Of a DNA stretch of 64,000 nucleotides, positions 1-7,739 are shown piece after piece. This DNA comes from Bacillota bacterium (GTDB lineage: Bacteria; Bacillota; Clostridia; Christensenellales; Aristaeellaceae): positions 177,533 to 241,532 of the forward strand of contig JAEZIN010000035.1 of assembly GCA_023436585.1 (NCBI GenBank), given 5' to 3'. Each line of letters opens with the position of its first letter. Within the stretch, counting starts at the first letter, position 1. The notes beneath the pieces were generated by a model, which was given only the letters and a program-made list of their open reading frames with translations, searched no databases and was not told where the DNA came from. Position numbers and translations under genes: made by a program.

Positions 1-599
1 ATAAACCCGACCACCAGCAGTACGCTCAGCAGGGAGTTTACCAGGCTCTTTCTCTTCATCCTGGAGCTTACGGCGGTGATAAACGCGCCAATGATGGTAG
101 CGATGGTGATGGGAAGAAGGGGCAGGAAAAGCACGCCCAGTATGCTGAAAACATAGAAGCTGAAACCCGGGTGCACCCAAATGCCGTACAGCACAATCCC
201 AGGAATCATGATAAAGCAGCTCATCGCAAGATTCGTAATATACATGCCCAAAAAGCGGCTGACAACGATTGCGGTTTTGGAGACGGGCAGCGAGATCAGC
301 GATTCATACGTTCTCATTTGAAAAATGACGCTGCCAGCTTTAAAGAACGTGAAAAACAAAATCAGCAGGCTCGTGACTGTAAAGAGATATTCGGGAACGA
401 CATCGCCTAGCCCGATTCTGATCAGGCCGTCCGAAAAAAGGGCAATGTAAACAATAAGAATTACGCTCAGCAGCGCCCATATGGCTGCCATGCCGATATA
501 GCGGTGCTTCCTCTGCTTATCTTTCGTATGGCGGAATTCATTGAGCCCGAACAAATTGCAGGTTTGCAGCTTAACCAGCAATAGTATTTGCTTTAACAT
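1..599 (-). CDS. ABC-2 type exporter permease, partial (3' end outside window)
   Basis: Reading the minus strand from an ATG at 599 gives an open frame that runs off the window at position 1 (about 199 codons). It starts MLKQILLLVKLQTCNLFGLN and continues with several long hydrophobic stretches, for example around ALLSVILIVYIALF, as in ABC-2 membrane subunits. A strong Shine-Dalgarno (GGAGGTGG, about 602-611) precedes the ATG. The start overlaps the 3' end of the ATPase gene by 29 bp, which implies translational coupling. The ATPase partner and the arrangement support an exporter; the substrate cannot be told. Only the N-terminal part is seen, so length and family subgroup stay open. Confidence 0.8.
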   Translation of the reverse strand, partial: MLKQILLLVKLQTCNLFGLNEFRHTKDKQRKHRYIGMAAIWALLSVILIVYIALFSDGLIRIGLGDVVPEYLFTVTSLLILFFTFFKAGSVIFQMRTYESLISLPVSKTAIVVSRFLGMYITNLAMSCFIMIPGIVLYGIWVHPGFSFYVFSILGVLFLPLLPITIATIIGAFITAVSSRMKRKSLVNSLLSVLLVVGF

Positions 600-1314
600 T
601 TGAAACCACCTCCATAAATACCGATTCAAGAGACCTGCCGTCCGTTAATTCTTCGGTTTTGCCGGCTTCAATCAAGTGACCCTCTTTGATAATCGCCACT
701 TTGTTGCACAGCTTCTCAGCGACATCCAGCACGTGGGTGGAAAAGAAGATCGCGGTGCCTTTTGAGCACAGTTGATGCATGACTTCCTTCAAATACACGA
801 TGGCCTTTGGGTCAAGGCCGACAAAAGGCTCATCCAGTATCATCAGCCTGGGGCTGTGAATCAGCGCGCCGATCAGTGCCAGCTTCTGCTTCATGCCGTG
901 AGAATATGATGATATGAGGTCTCCCAGCGCACGGGTAAGATCAAAGCCGTCGCTGTAAGTGGCGATCAGGTGCTCACGCTCCTTTTTGGAAACGCCGAAA
1001 ACATCCGCCATGTAATTGAGATACTGTATCCCGGTCAAATACTCGTACAAATCGGGATTGTCCGGAATATAGGCGATTTTGGATTTGCACTTCATGGGAT
1101 CGTCCTTGATGGATACGCCGTCAATCAGAATGTCGCCCTCATCAAAGTCGATGATTCCCACAACCGATTTGATGGTCGTTGTTTTTCCTGCGCCGTTATG
1201 GCCGATGAATCCGAATATATCGCCCGATTCCACATTTAGTGACAGATGCGATACGGCCGTTTTGCCGCCCTTATACGTTTTGGTAAGGTTCTTAATGCTT
1301 AGCATACCATTCAC
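571..1314 (-). CDS. ABC transporter ATP-binding protein (ABC-2 exporter type)
   Basis: A 247-residue nucleotide-binding subunit that should hydrolyse ATP to power the adjacent permease. Walker A GHNGAGKTT is at 38-46, the signature is the variant YSHGMKQ at 137-143 in place of LSGGQ, and Walker B LMILDEP is at 157-163, followed by the D-loop GLDP and a switch histidine in STHVLD. The variant signature and DrrA/YhaQ-like spacing are typical of exporters that pair with ABC-2 permeases. The start codon overlaps the stop of the upstream regulator by 4 bp (ATGA) and the 3' end overlaps the permease, so the three genes form one operon. Drug, peptide or lipid export are all possible. Confidence 0.93.
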   Translation of the reverse strand: MNGMLSIKNLTKTYKGGKTAVSHLSLNVESGDIFGFIGHNGAGKTTTIKSVVGIIDFDEGDILIDGVSIKDDPMKCKSKIAYIPDNPDLYEYLTGIQYLNYMADVFGVSKKEREHLIATYSDGFDLTRALGDLISSYSHGMKQKLALIGALIHSPRLMILDEPFVGLDPKAIVYLKEVMHQLCSKGTAIFFSTHVLDVAEKLCNKVAIIKEGHLIEAGKTEELTDGRSLESVFMEVVSNVKANTIAG

Positions 1315-1841
1315 TCCTTGTTCTTCTTTTCGTCTTCACTGGGGGAGGAGATCATCGTCATCCTTCGCGGTTTTCTGCCTTCACCCGGCTTGTTTTGCAG
1401 GGCCTCGGTGAACAGCGCGTTCAGCTTCATCAAAAATTCCATGAATTCTTCGTCTGTCATCATGAGCGTGGAGGTGGAAAAGGCGAGCATATCTTTGACC
1501 GGATCGTTCGCCTCCTGCGCAAAGTATATTTGGAAAGCAGTCATCAGGGAGATCAGGCCGGTCTGAAACATGGCCCCGATGTCTTGATTTTTCATATTGC
1601 TATCCTGATTTTGCGCAAGCCGGTATGTCCTTTCCACTGCGCCGCGGATTCTTTCCTCCTTCACCACTTCGATCAGCTTCGCATCCAGCAGCATTTTGAC
1701 ATGACGGTAAAGGCTCGGGGCAGGGATGTCCGTTAGCTCCTTGCACATTTCTCCGGTGGAGCCTTGGCCATGAACCGCCAGGTATTGAATGAGCCGCTGC
1801 CTGGTGGGATTCATAATGATTTCCATGAGGTTTCTTTTCAT
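1311..1841 (-). CDS. Winged-helix transcriptional regulator (ArsR-like fold) of the ABC exporter operon
   Basis: A 176-residue protein. The first 80 residues form a winged helix-turn-helix: the recognition region PAPSLYRHVKMLLDAKLIEV is followed by a basic wing (KEERIRGAVERTYRL). The rest looks helical and may bind an effector or form the dimer. Proteins of this kind (HTH_20 group) often sit first in ABC-2 exporter operons and repress them. Here the gene is first in the operon, joined to the ATPase by a 4-bp overlap, and a perfect 20-bp palindrome overlaps its predicted promoter. Autoregulation is therefore likely. The inducer is unknown. Confidence 0.85.
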   Translation of the reverse strand: MKRNLMEIIMNPTRQRLIQYLAVHGQGSTGEMCKELTDIPAPSLYRHVKMLLDAKLIEVVKEERIRGAVERTYRLAQNQDSNMKNQDIGAMFQTGLISLMTAFQIYFAQEANDPVKDMLAFSTSTLMMTDEEFMEFLMKLNALFTEALQNKPGEGRKPRRMTMISSPSEDEKKNKE

Positions 1842-1864
1842 AGCACCACTACTCTTTTTAAGAA

Positions 1865-1884
1865 TATTATCAACGTTGATAATA
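1865..1884. promoter_or_regulatory. Perfect 20-bp palindromic operator candidate
   Basis: TATTATCAACGTTGATAATA equals its own reverse complement. It lies 24 bp upstream of the winged-helix regulator start and covers the predicted -10 box of that gene. A repressor bound here would block RNA polymerase, so the neighbouring regulator is the obvious candidate ligand. Binding itself is inferred. Confidence 0.75.
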
Positions 1885-1909
1885 ATATCACTGGTTATTT
1901 TTTTGTCAA
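1882..1909 (-). promoter_or_regulatory. Predicted promoter of regulator-ABC exporter operon
   Basis: On the minus strand TTGACA (1909-1904) is followed after 16 nt by TATTAT (1887-1882), a near-consensus sigma-A promoter. Its -10 box overlaps the palindrome at 1865-1884. Confidence 0.65.
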
Positions 1910-2048
1910 TAGCCTTTGCTGATTTTTGTTAAAAAATTTTATCATCGGGAATCGTGCCTCATTTCCAGGCTGCCAACCACAGCCACTTGTTGCTTTGCAC
2001 ATTCAACAGTATAATAAAAGTATCAACTGTGTCCGAGGTAAATCGTAT

Positions 2049-3845
2049 ATGCAATCACACCCCAAGAAACGGTTTATTCGCAGCTTCCGAGGGCAGCTGA
2101 TTGTGGCGCTGCTCCTCGTATCCGTTTTACCCTTGATCATCATCCAGGCAGTATCCTACTACCGTATCGAAAACATCATGAAGGACAATACCAACGCGCT
2201 GATTGAGGCCAACGCGTCCGCCATGCTGCGCGGCGTAAAACTGACGCTGGATGGCTACGAAAGCGTGCTCAACCAGCTCTACGCCGACGACGACCTGGTG
2301 GCCATCGCCGGCCGGCTGAATGAAAACAAAGATGTGGCCCTGAATACCAACCAACTGATCCGGGCGCTTAGGGGAGCTTGCTATGCCAAGGAGCACATAC
2401 AAGGCATCACTGTGATTTTGAAGGATGGCCGTATGGTCTTTTATGACAAGCTCACCGGCTCCACCATACGCAATGCGTGGATGGAGCAGGGCGGCATTGA
2501 CCCTAAGGCACTGTATAACGAAATTTCTGTAGACAATAAGCTGCACCTTTTGCCCACCCAGTATGCCGCGCAGGTGGTGTCAGAAAAGGTGTATGTGTTT
2601 CACATGGCCAAAAGGCTGCTGGATTACAAGAATATCGAAAAGCAGTTGGGCGTGATCGTGCTGACGGTGGATGAAACGCTGCTGCGCGATACGCTAAGCG
2701 TAGAAGGCGCGACCATCGGCGTGAACGTATTGCTGGATGGGGAGGGGCGGGTCATCTCCGCGCCGATATCTAAGTATCTGGGTACCCGGATGCAAGACCC
2801 GTTCACCGAATCTGTAGCGCTGGCCGCGGAGAATGGCATGGGCGATACAAAGGGCCTTCGTGCCTATGCACAAAAGGACAAGAGCCTGAACTGGCAGCTT
2901 GTCAGCGTATTGGACCAGGGCGTTATGCTCAGCCGCATTGTGCAGCAGCAGCAAGTGCAACTTTTGCTTTTGCTATTGGTTCTACTCCTTTTAGCGCTGG
3001 TGATCGGGCTGGTCACAGGCCGTATGTCCGCTTCGGTCAAAAAGGTGGCAGGGGCCATGCGCGGCGCGGGTGCCGGCGACATGGGCGTGCGCGTCGAAAA
3101 GGATAAGAGCATGCCGGCGGAGATGGCCGCCATCGCTGAACAGTTCAACCTCATGATGGATGATATAAGTCATCTGATCGGCAAGGTGAGGGAAGCGTCA
3201 AAAAAGCAGCGGGATGCAGAAATCACCATGCTGGAGGCGCAAATCAATCCCCACTTTTTGTACAACACCCTGGATACCATCAACTGGATGGCCATCGATG
3301 AAAATCAAATGGAAATCTCCCGCGCCATCACGGCCCTGGCCAGAATCTTCCGCTACAGCATTGACAGGAGCAACCGGCGCGTGGCCGTATCAGACGAAGT
3401 GGAGTGGCTCAAGCAGTACCTTTCGCTGCAGCAGATGCGTTTAAAGAACGCTTTTACGTATGATTTGTCGGTATCGCAAGATGCCCTTTTAAAACGCATC
3501 CATAAGCTCATGTTCCAGCCCTTTGTAGAAAACGCCATCCGCCACGGCTTTATGGGGCTCAAACGCCAGCCGGCGCTTTTCATCACCATCGGCTGTGAAA
3601 ATGATTCTCTTGCCATAAAAATCGAGGATAATGGCCGGGGCATGGAGGCGGAAAAGCTGGCCGCCCTCCGTGAGGCCATCGCAAACCGGGAGGAGCAGCC
3701 GGGCCATATTGGCATCGTCAACGCCGTGTCCAGGCTGCGCATGTATTACGGTGACGAGATCGAGGTTGCCATTGACAGCGGGCCGGATATGGGCACAAGG
3801 ATTCAGATACGCATCCCCCTGGAAAAGGAAGGTGAAAGCGCGTGA
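2049..3845 (+). CDS. YesM-like sensor histidine kinase
   Basis: A membrane sensor kinase of 598 residues that should phosphorylate the response regulator encoded just downstream. After a basic N terminus there is a transmembrane helix (about 15-40), an extracytoplasmic sensor of about 240 residues, a second very leucine-rich helix (about 295-320) and a HAMP-like linker. The His_kinase domain has EAQINPHFLYNTLD with phospho-accepting His402, then N-box FVENAIRHG and G-box DNGRGM. The ATG at 2049 was chosen because GAGGT lies 9 nt upstream and the transmembrane signal follows at once; the frame is open further upstream. Kinases of this class typically sense sugars or their binding proteins and control adjacent importers. 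Confidence 0.92.
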   Translation: MQSHPKKRFIRSFRGQLIVALLLVSVLPLIIIQAVSYYRIENIMKDNTNALIEANASAMLRGVKLTLDGYESVLNQLYADDDLVAIAGRLNENKDVALNTNQLIRALRGACYAKEHIQGITVILKDGRMVFYDKLTGSTIRNAWMEQGGIDPKALYNEISVDNKLHLLPTQYAAQVVSEKVYVFHMAKRLLDYKNIEKQLGVIVLTVDETLLRDTLSVEGATIGVNVLLDGEGRVISAPISKYLGTRMQDPFTESVALAAENGMGDTKGLRAYAQKDKSLNWQLVSVLDQGVMLSRIVQQQQVQLLLLLLVLLLLALVIGLVTGRMSASVKKVAGAMRGAGAGDMGVRVEKDKSMPAEMAAIAEQFNLMMDDISHLIGKVREASKKQRDAEITMLEAQINPHFLYNTLDTINWMAIDENQMEISRAITALARIFRYSIDRSNRRVAVSDEVEWLKQYLSLQQMRLKNAFTYDLSVSQDALLKRIHKLMFQPFVENAIRHGFMGLKRQPALFITIGCENDSLAIKIEDNGRGMEAEKLAALREAIANREEQPGHIGIVNAVSRLRMYYGDEIEVAIDSGPDMGTRIQIRIPLEKEGESA

Positions 3846-4624
3846 ATATCGTCATCGTAGAGGATGAGGTACGCATCCGGGAGGGCATTGAAAAGCTGCT
3901 TGCGCGCTCCGGCGGGCCATACAAGGTCATAGGCCAGGCGGAAAACGGCGTGGAGGGTTTGAAGGTCATCCTGGAACAAAAGCCTGACCTTGTGATCACC
4001 GACATCCGCATGCCGGATATGGACGGCATCGAAATGCTCGCAAAACTGCGTGAATCAGGCAGTACCGCCAAGGCCATTGTCCTCACCGCCTACTCCGAAT
4101 TTGATTATGCCCGGCAGGCCATCCGCCTTGGCGTCAGCGAATATCTGCTAAAGCCCGTGGTGGTGGAGGAATTGATGGGCGCGCTTTGCGCGGTGGAGGA
4201 AAGGCTGAAGCTGGAGCAAACCGGCCTTCGGGATGCGCTGCCCAAGCTGCTGGAAACGCTGGCACCCAAAAACGCCGGGGAGCTAAACAGCGCCCAGGTA
4301 GGCCTGCTGGTACAAAAGGCCCGGGCCATCGCAGAGCAGCACTTTCAGGATGGCATCACCCTGGATGAAATCGCTCAAAGGCTTTCGGTGACACCGGAGT
4401 ACCTGGGCACGCAGATTCACAAGGAGATGGGCATCACCTTCGGCGCGATGATGAAGGCCCTTCGCATCAGCAAAGCCAAAAAGCTGCTGCTGGAAACGGA
4501 TAGGAAACTATATGAGATTGCCGAAGCGGTGGGCTATACCGATGCCAAGTATTTTGCGCGTGTTTTCCAACAGGATATCGGCATTATGCCCCTGGAATTT
4601 CGCAGGCTGCACAAGTTGGTTTAG
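3842..4624 (+). CDS. YesN-like response regulator (receiver plus AraC-type DNA-binding domain)
   Basis: A 260-residue regulator with an N-terminal receiver (1-120; acidic pocket EDE at 7-9, phospho-acceptor Asp54 in VITDIRMP, Lys in LLKPV) and a C-terminal AraC-type double helix-turn-helix (about 160-258, with LDEIAQRLSVTPEYLG and YEIAEAVGYTDAKYFARVF). It starts with GTG and overlaps the kinase stop by 4 bp, so the pair is co-translated. The sugar importer begins 90 bp downstream in the same direction and is the most likely target. The linker is short compared with many YesN proteins of more than 500 residues. Confidence 0.93.
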   Translation: MNIVIVEDEVRIREGIEKLLARSGGPYKVIGQAENGVEGLKVILEQKPDLVITDIRMPDMDGIEMLAKLRESGSTAKAIVLTAYSEFDYARQAIRLGVSEYLLKPVVVEELMGALCAVEERLKLEQTGLRDALPKLLETLAPKNAGELNSAQVGLLVQKARAIAEQHFQDGITLDEIAQRLSVTPEYLGTQIHKEMGITFGAMMKALRISKAKKLLLETDRKLYEIAEAVGYTDAKYFARVFQQDIGIMPLEFRRLHKLV

Positions 4625-4714
4625 TTTTGTCCCCCATACGTTAGCTATTTCCCGTTTCCTCATATACGGTGTTCCTGTATCATGAAATCAACAAATATCG
4701 GGGAGGAAAATTTC

Positions 4715-5917
4715 ATGAAAAGAATGCTGGCGATCCTGCTCTCCCTCGTCCTGGTGCTAGGCCTTATGCCCATGGCCCTGGCGGAAGGCAAAACTGAGGT
4801 CACTGTCTGGTACTACTGGGAGAATTTAAAGCACCAGGAAATTCTCAATTCCCTCGTCACCGAATACAACGCGACGCAAACGAACGTAGAAATCAAAACG
4901 CAGTACGTGCCCTTCGCCGATTTTAAAAAGCAGCTCTCCATCGGCGCCACTGCCGACGTGCTGCCCGACATCGTGATCATCGACGGCCCTGACCACGCCT
5001 CCTATGCCTCCATGGGCATCTTCGCGGATCTGACCGAAAAGCTCAAGGACTGGCCGGACCTTGCCGAATACTTCAGCGGCCCCATCGCCAGCTGCACCCT
5101 GGACGGCAAGCTCTACGGCATCCCCTTTGGCAGCAACTGCCTGGCCCTCTATTACAACGAAGACATGATGGCCGCGGCCGGGCAGCAGGTGCCCACCACC
5201 TGGGACGAGCTGAAAGCTGTTGCCAAGGCCCTGACCACCGACAAGGTGTACGGCCTGGGCTTAAGCTCCGTACAAAATGAAGAAGGCACCTTCAACTTCA
5301 TGCCCTGGGTTTGGTCCACCGGCGCCACCTCCTTTGAACTCGGCACCGAAAAAGGCATCCGCGCCCTGACCCTGTTTAAAGACCTCATCGACAGCGGCGT
5401 TATGCCCAAGGAAGTCATCAACTGGACCCAGGGCGACGTGATGAATCAGTTCATCTCCGGCAACCTGGCCATGATGGTCAACGGCCCCTGGCAGGTGCCC
5501 ACCATGCGTGATCAGGCCCCCGATCTTCACTGGAACGTGGCGCTGATCCCCAAAGATGCGCAAAATGCCAGCGTGCTTGGCGGCGAGAACTTCGCGGTGG
5601 TCGCCGGCGGCCATGAGGATGAGGCCCTTGCTTTCCTGCAATTTGCCACCTCTGCCGAGAATGTCAAGAGCTATATCGACGCGTTTGGCTACATCGCCGC
5701 CCGCAAGGACGTGGCTGCCGGCCAGTTTGAAGGCGACGAGCTGATGAAGGCCTTTGCCGCCCAGATGCAGTACGCCCAGCCTCGCGGCCCGCACCCGGAA
5801 TGGCCCAGCATTTCCGACGCGATTTCCCTGGCATTCAACCAGGTCATCGTGGGCACCCTGTCGCCCGCCGATGCCGCTGCTGCCGCCCAGGCCACCATTG
5901 ACGGCATCGTGAAGTAA
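4715..5917 (+). CDS. Extracellular sugar-binding protein of ABC importer (first importer)
   Basis: A 400-residue family-1 solute-binding protein that should capture oligosaccharide outside the membrane and deliver it to the permeases at 5993 and 6897. Residues 1-23 form a signal peptide ending ALA before EGK; no lipobox cysteine is visible. The mature part has the usual features: VTVWYYWE at the start, PDIVIIDGPD, YGIPFGSNCLALYYNED and VNGPWQV. The ATG at 4715 is chosen over one at 4682 because GGGGAGG lies just before it and the signal peptide follows directly. The downstream hairpin at 5939 suggests it is made in excess over the permeases. The GH31 gene in the operon points to alpha-linked glycosides as substrate. 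Confidence 0.93.
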   Translation: MKRMLAILLSLVLVLGLMPMALAEGKTEVTVWYYWENLKHQEILNSLVTEYNATQTNVEIKTQYVPFADFKKQLSIGATADVLPDIVIIDGPDHASYASMGIFADLTEKLKDWPDLAEYFSGPIASCTLDGKLYGIPFGSNCLALYYNEDMMAAAGQQVPTTWDELKAVAKALTTDKVYGLGLSSVQNEEGTFNFMPWVWSTGATSFELGTEKGIRALTLFKDLIDSGVMPKEVINWTQGDVMNQFISGNLAMMVNGPWQVPTMRDQAPDLHWNVALIPKDAQNASVLGGENFAVVAGGHEDEALAFLQFATSAENVKSYIDAFGYIAARKDVAAGQFEGDELMKAFAAQMQYAQPRGPHPEWPSISDAISLAFNQVIVGTLSPADAAAAAQATIDGIVK

Positions 5918-5938
5918 ATACGATCCTTTGTACCTTGC

Positions 5939-5976
5939 ATGGGCTGCCTTAAGTTCGCTTGGGGCAGCCCATTTTT
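5939..5976 (+). terminator. Intrinsic terminator or attenuator after binding-protein gene
   Basis: ATGGGCTGCC (5939-5948) pairs with GGCAGCCCAT (5963-5972) over a 14-nt loop, followed by TTTTT. It lies between the binding protein and the first permease, so partial termination would set a high ratio of binding protein to permease. Confidence 0.85.
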
Positions 5977-5992
5977 AAAGGAGGTCACTTAC

Positions 5993-6895
5993 GTGAAAGC
6001 CATCCGGCAATTGATAAAGGGCGGCAGGCTGGGTTATCTGTTCGTGCTGCCGGCCCTTGTATATATACTTTTTTTCGCCGGGTATCCGATACTTTCCAAC
6101 CTGGCGCTAAGTCTTCAGGAGGTTACGGTCAAAACCATCCGCCTGCCCAACAAGCCCTTTGTGGGGCTGGATAATTACCGTACACTCTTTGCGGGCGGCA
6201 TACTGCAAACCTCTATCCTCAACACGCTTATCTTCACCGTGGCCTGCCTGGTGTTTCAATTTGTCATCGGATTCGGGCTGGCTCTGTTTTTCAACCGCAA
6301 GTTCGCGCTGATGAAGCCCATCCGCGGGCTGCTCATGATGCCCTGGATGATTCCCGTCACCGTCACGGCGCTGATGTTCAAGTTTATGTTCGGCACCAAT
6401 GTGGGCATCATCAACCAGGCACTGCTGGCGCTGCACATCATACAGGCGCCCATCGACTGGCTGACCCAGCCGATCACCGCCATGGCTGCGCTGATTATCG
6501 CCAATGTGTGGATCGGCATCCCCTTCAATATGATCTTGCTGTCCGTGGGGTTGACCACCGTGCCCCGGGAATTGTACGAAAGCGCCGCCATCGACGGGGC
6601 AGGGGCCTTTGCAACCTTTCGCAGGATCACCCTGCCGATGATAAAACCCGCCATCGAATCGGTTCTGATGCTGGGCTTTATTTATACCTTCAAGGTGTTT
6701 GATCTTGTGTTTGTCATGACCGGCGGCGGCCCCGTGAACGCCACGCAGGTGCTGTCCACCTATTCCTACAAGCTGTCCTTCTCCCTGTTCAAGTATAGCC
6801 AGGGCGCCGCGGCCGCCAACGTGCTGTTTGTGGTGCTGCTGGCGGCAAGCCTATTATATCTTCGCTTTGCGTATGCCAAAAAGGAGGGCGCGTAA
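5993..6895 (+). CDS. Sugar ABC transporter permease (MalF/UgpA type)
   Basis: An integral membrane subunit of 300 residues with about six transmembrane helices. The cytoplasmic EAA loop YESAAIDGAGAFATFRRI contacts the ATPase. It forms the import channel together with the next gene; no ATPase is encoded in the operon, so a shared MsiK/MalK-like ATPase from elsewhere is expected. Start: GTG at 5993, because GGAGG (about 5979-5984) precedes it and the upstream open frame would run through the terminator hairpin. The MalF-like order binding protein, permease, permease is typical of Bacillota oligosaccharide importers. Confidence 0.93.
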   Translation: MKAIRQLIKGGRLGYLFVLPALVYILFFAGYPILSNLALSLQEVTVKTIRLPNKPFVGLDNYRTLFAGGILQTSILNTLIFTVACLVFQFVIGFGLALFFNRKFALMKPIRGLLMMPWMIPVTVTALMFKFMFGTNVGIINQALLALHIIQAPIDWLTQPITAMAALIIANVWIGIPFNMILLSVGLTTVPRELYESAAIDGAGAFATFRRITLPMIKPAIESVLMLGFIYTFKVFDLVFVMTGGGPVNATQVLSTYSYKLSFSLFKYSQGAAAANVLFVVLLAASLLYLRFAYAKKEGA

Positions 6896-6896
6896 T

Positions 6897-7739
6897 ATGG
6901 ATCAAAACCTGCGCCTTCGCAAAAACGTGGCTTTCAGCATTCTTTCCGTGCTGCTTTTATGTTTTTTGCTGTTCCCGATTTATTGGATCGTCGTGACGTC
7001 CTTAAAAACCGAGCAGGAGATTTTTCAAATCCCGCCCACGCTATGGTCCCAAATGCTCAACACGCAATCATACCAGGCGCAGCTTGATGCCGGCGACTTT
7101 AATATGTTTCACTCCTTTTTAAACAGCTTGACCATCGCCTCTTGCGCCATGCTCATCAGCGTCATTTTGTCCGTGCCGGCCGCCTATGGCGTTTCGCGCT
7201 ACCGCTTTCGCGGCAAAAAACTGGTGGTGCTAGGGTTTTTAATCACGCAAATGCTGCCTGTCTCCGTGGTCTTAACGCCCATGTTCATGATGTTCCGCGA
7301 TTTTAAAATGCTGGGCTTTCACTCCTCGGCCATCCTGGCCGATGCCACCATCGGCATTCCGTTTTCCATACTGATCCTGCAAAACTACTTTGGCTCCATC
7401 CCGGCGGAGCTGGAAGATTCCGCTTGGATCGACGGCTGCAACCGCTTCACCTCCTTCCTGCGCATTTTCGTGCCCATTGCGCTGCCCGGCGTCATCGTGT
7501 GCGCCATCTTCTCCTTTTTGTATGCCTGGGGCGACCTGGCCTTCGGCATGACCTTTATCACCGACCAGCCCATGCGGCCCATCACGGCGGGCATATTCAA
7601 CTTCCTGGGCCAGTACGGCACCAAGTGGAGCTACCTGACGGCCTTCGCCGTGGCCACCATCATCCCGGTGGCGCTGATCTTTCTGTTCATGCAAAAATAC
7701 ATCATCAGCGGCCTGACCAGCGGCGCTGTGAAAGGATGA
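6897..7739 (+). CDS. Sugar ABC transporter permease (MalG type)
   Basis: The second channel subunit, 280 residues. It has an N-terminal helix (LCFLLFPIYWIVVTSLK), five more helices and the EAA motif DSAWIDGCNRFTSFLRI; the C terminus YIISGLTSGAVKG is characteristic of MalG-like proteins. The ATG at 6897 lies 1 nt after the stop of the first permease, with an AAGGAGGG ribosome binding site inside that gene. The last codons overlap the GH31 start (ATGA at 7736), so import and hydrolysis genes are translationally linked. Confidence 0.94.
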   Translation: MDQNLRLRKNVAFSILSVLLLCFLLFPIYWIVVTSLKTEQEIFQIPPTLWSQMLNTQSYQAQLDAGDFNMFHSFLNSLTIASCAMLISVILSVPAAYGVSRYRFRGKKLVVLGFLITQMLPVSVVLTPMFMMFRDFKMLGFHSSAILADATIGIPFSILILQNYFGSIPAELEDSAWIDGCNRFTSFLRIFVPIALPGVIVCAIFSFLYAWGDLAFGMTFITDQPMRPITAGIFNFLGQYGTKWSYLTAFAVATIIPVALIFLFMQKYIISGLTSGAVKG

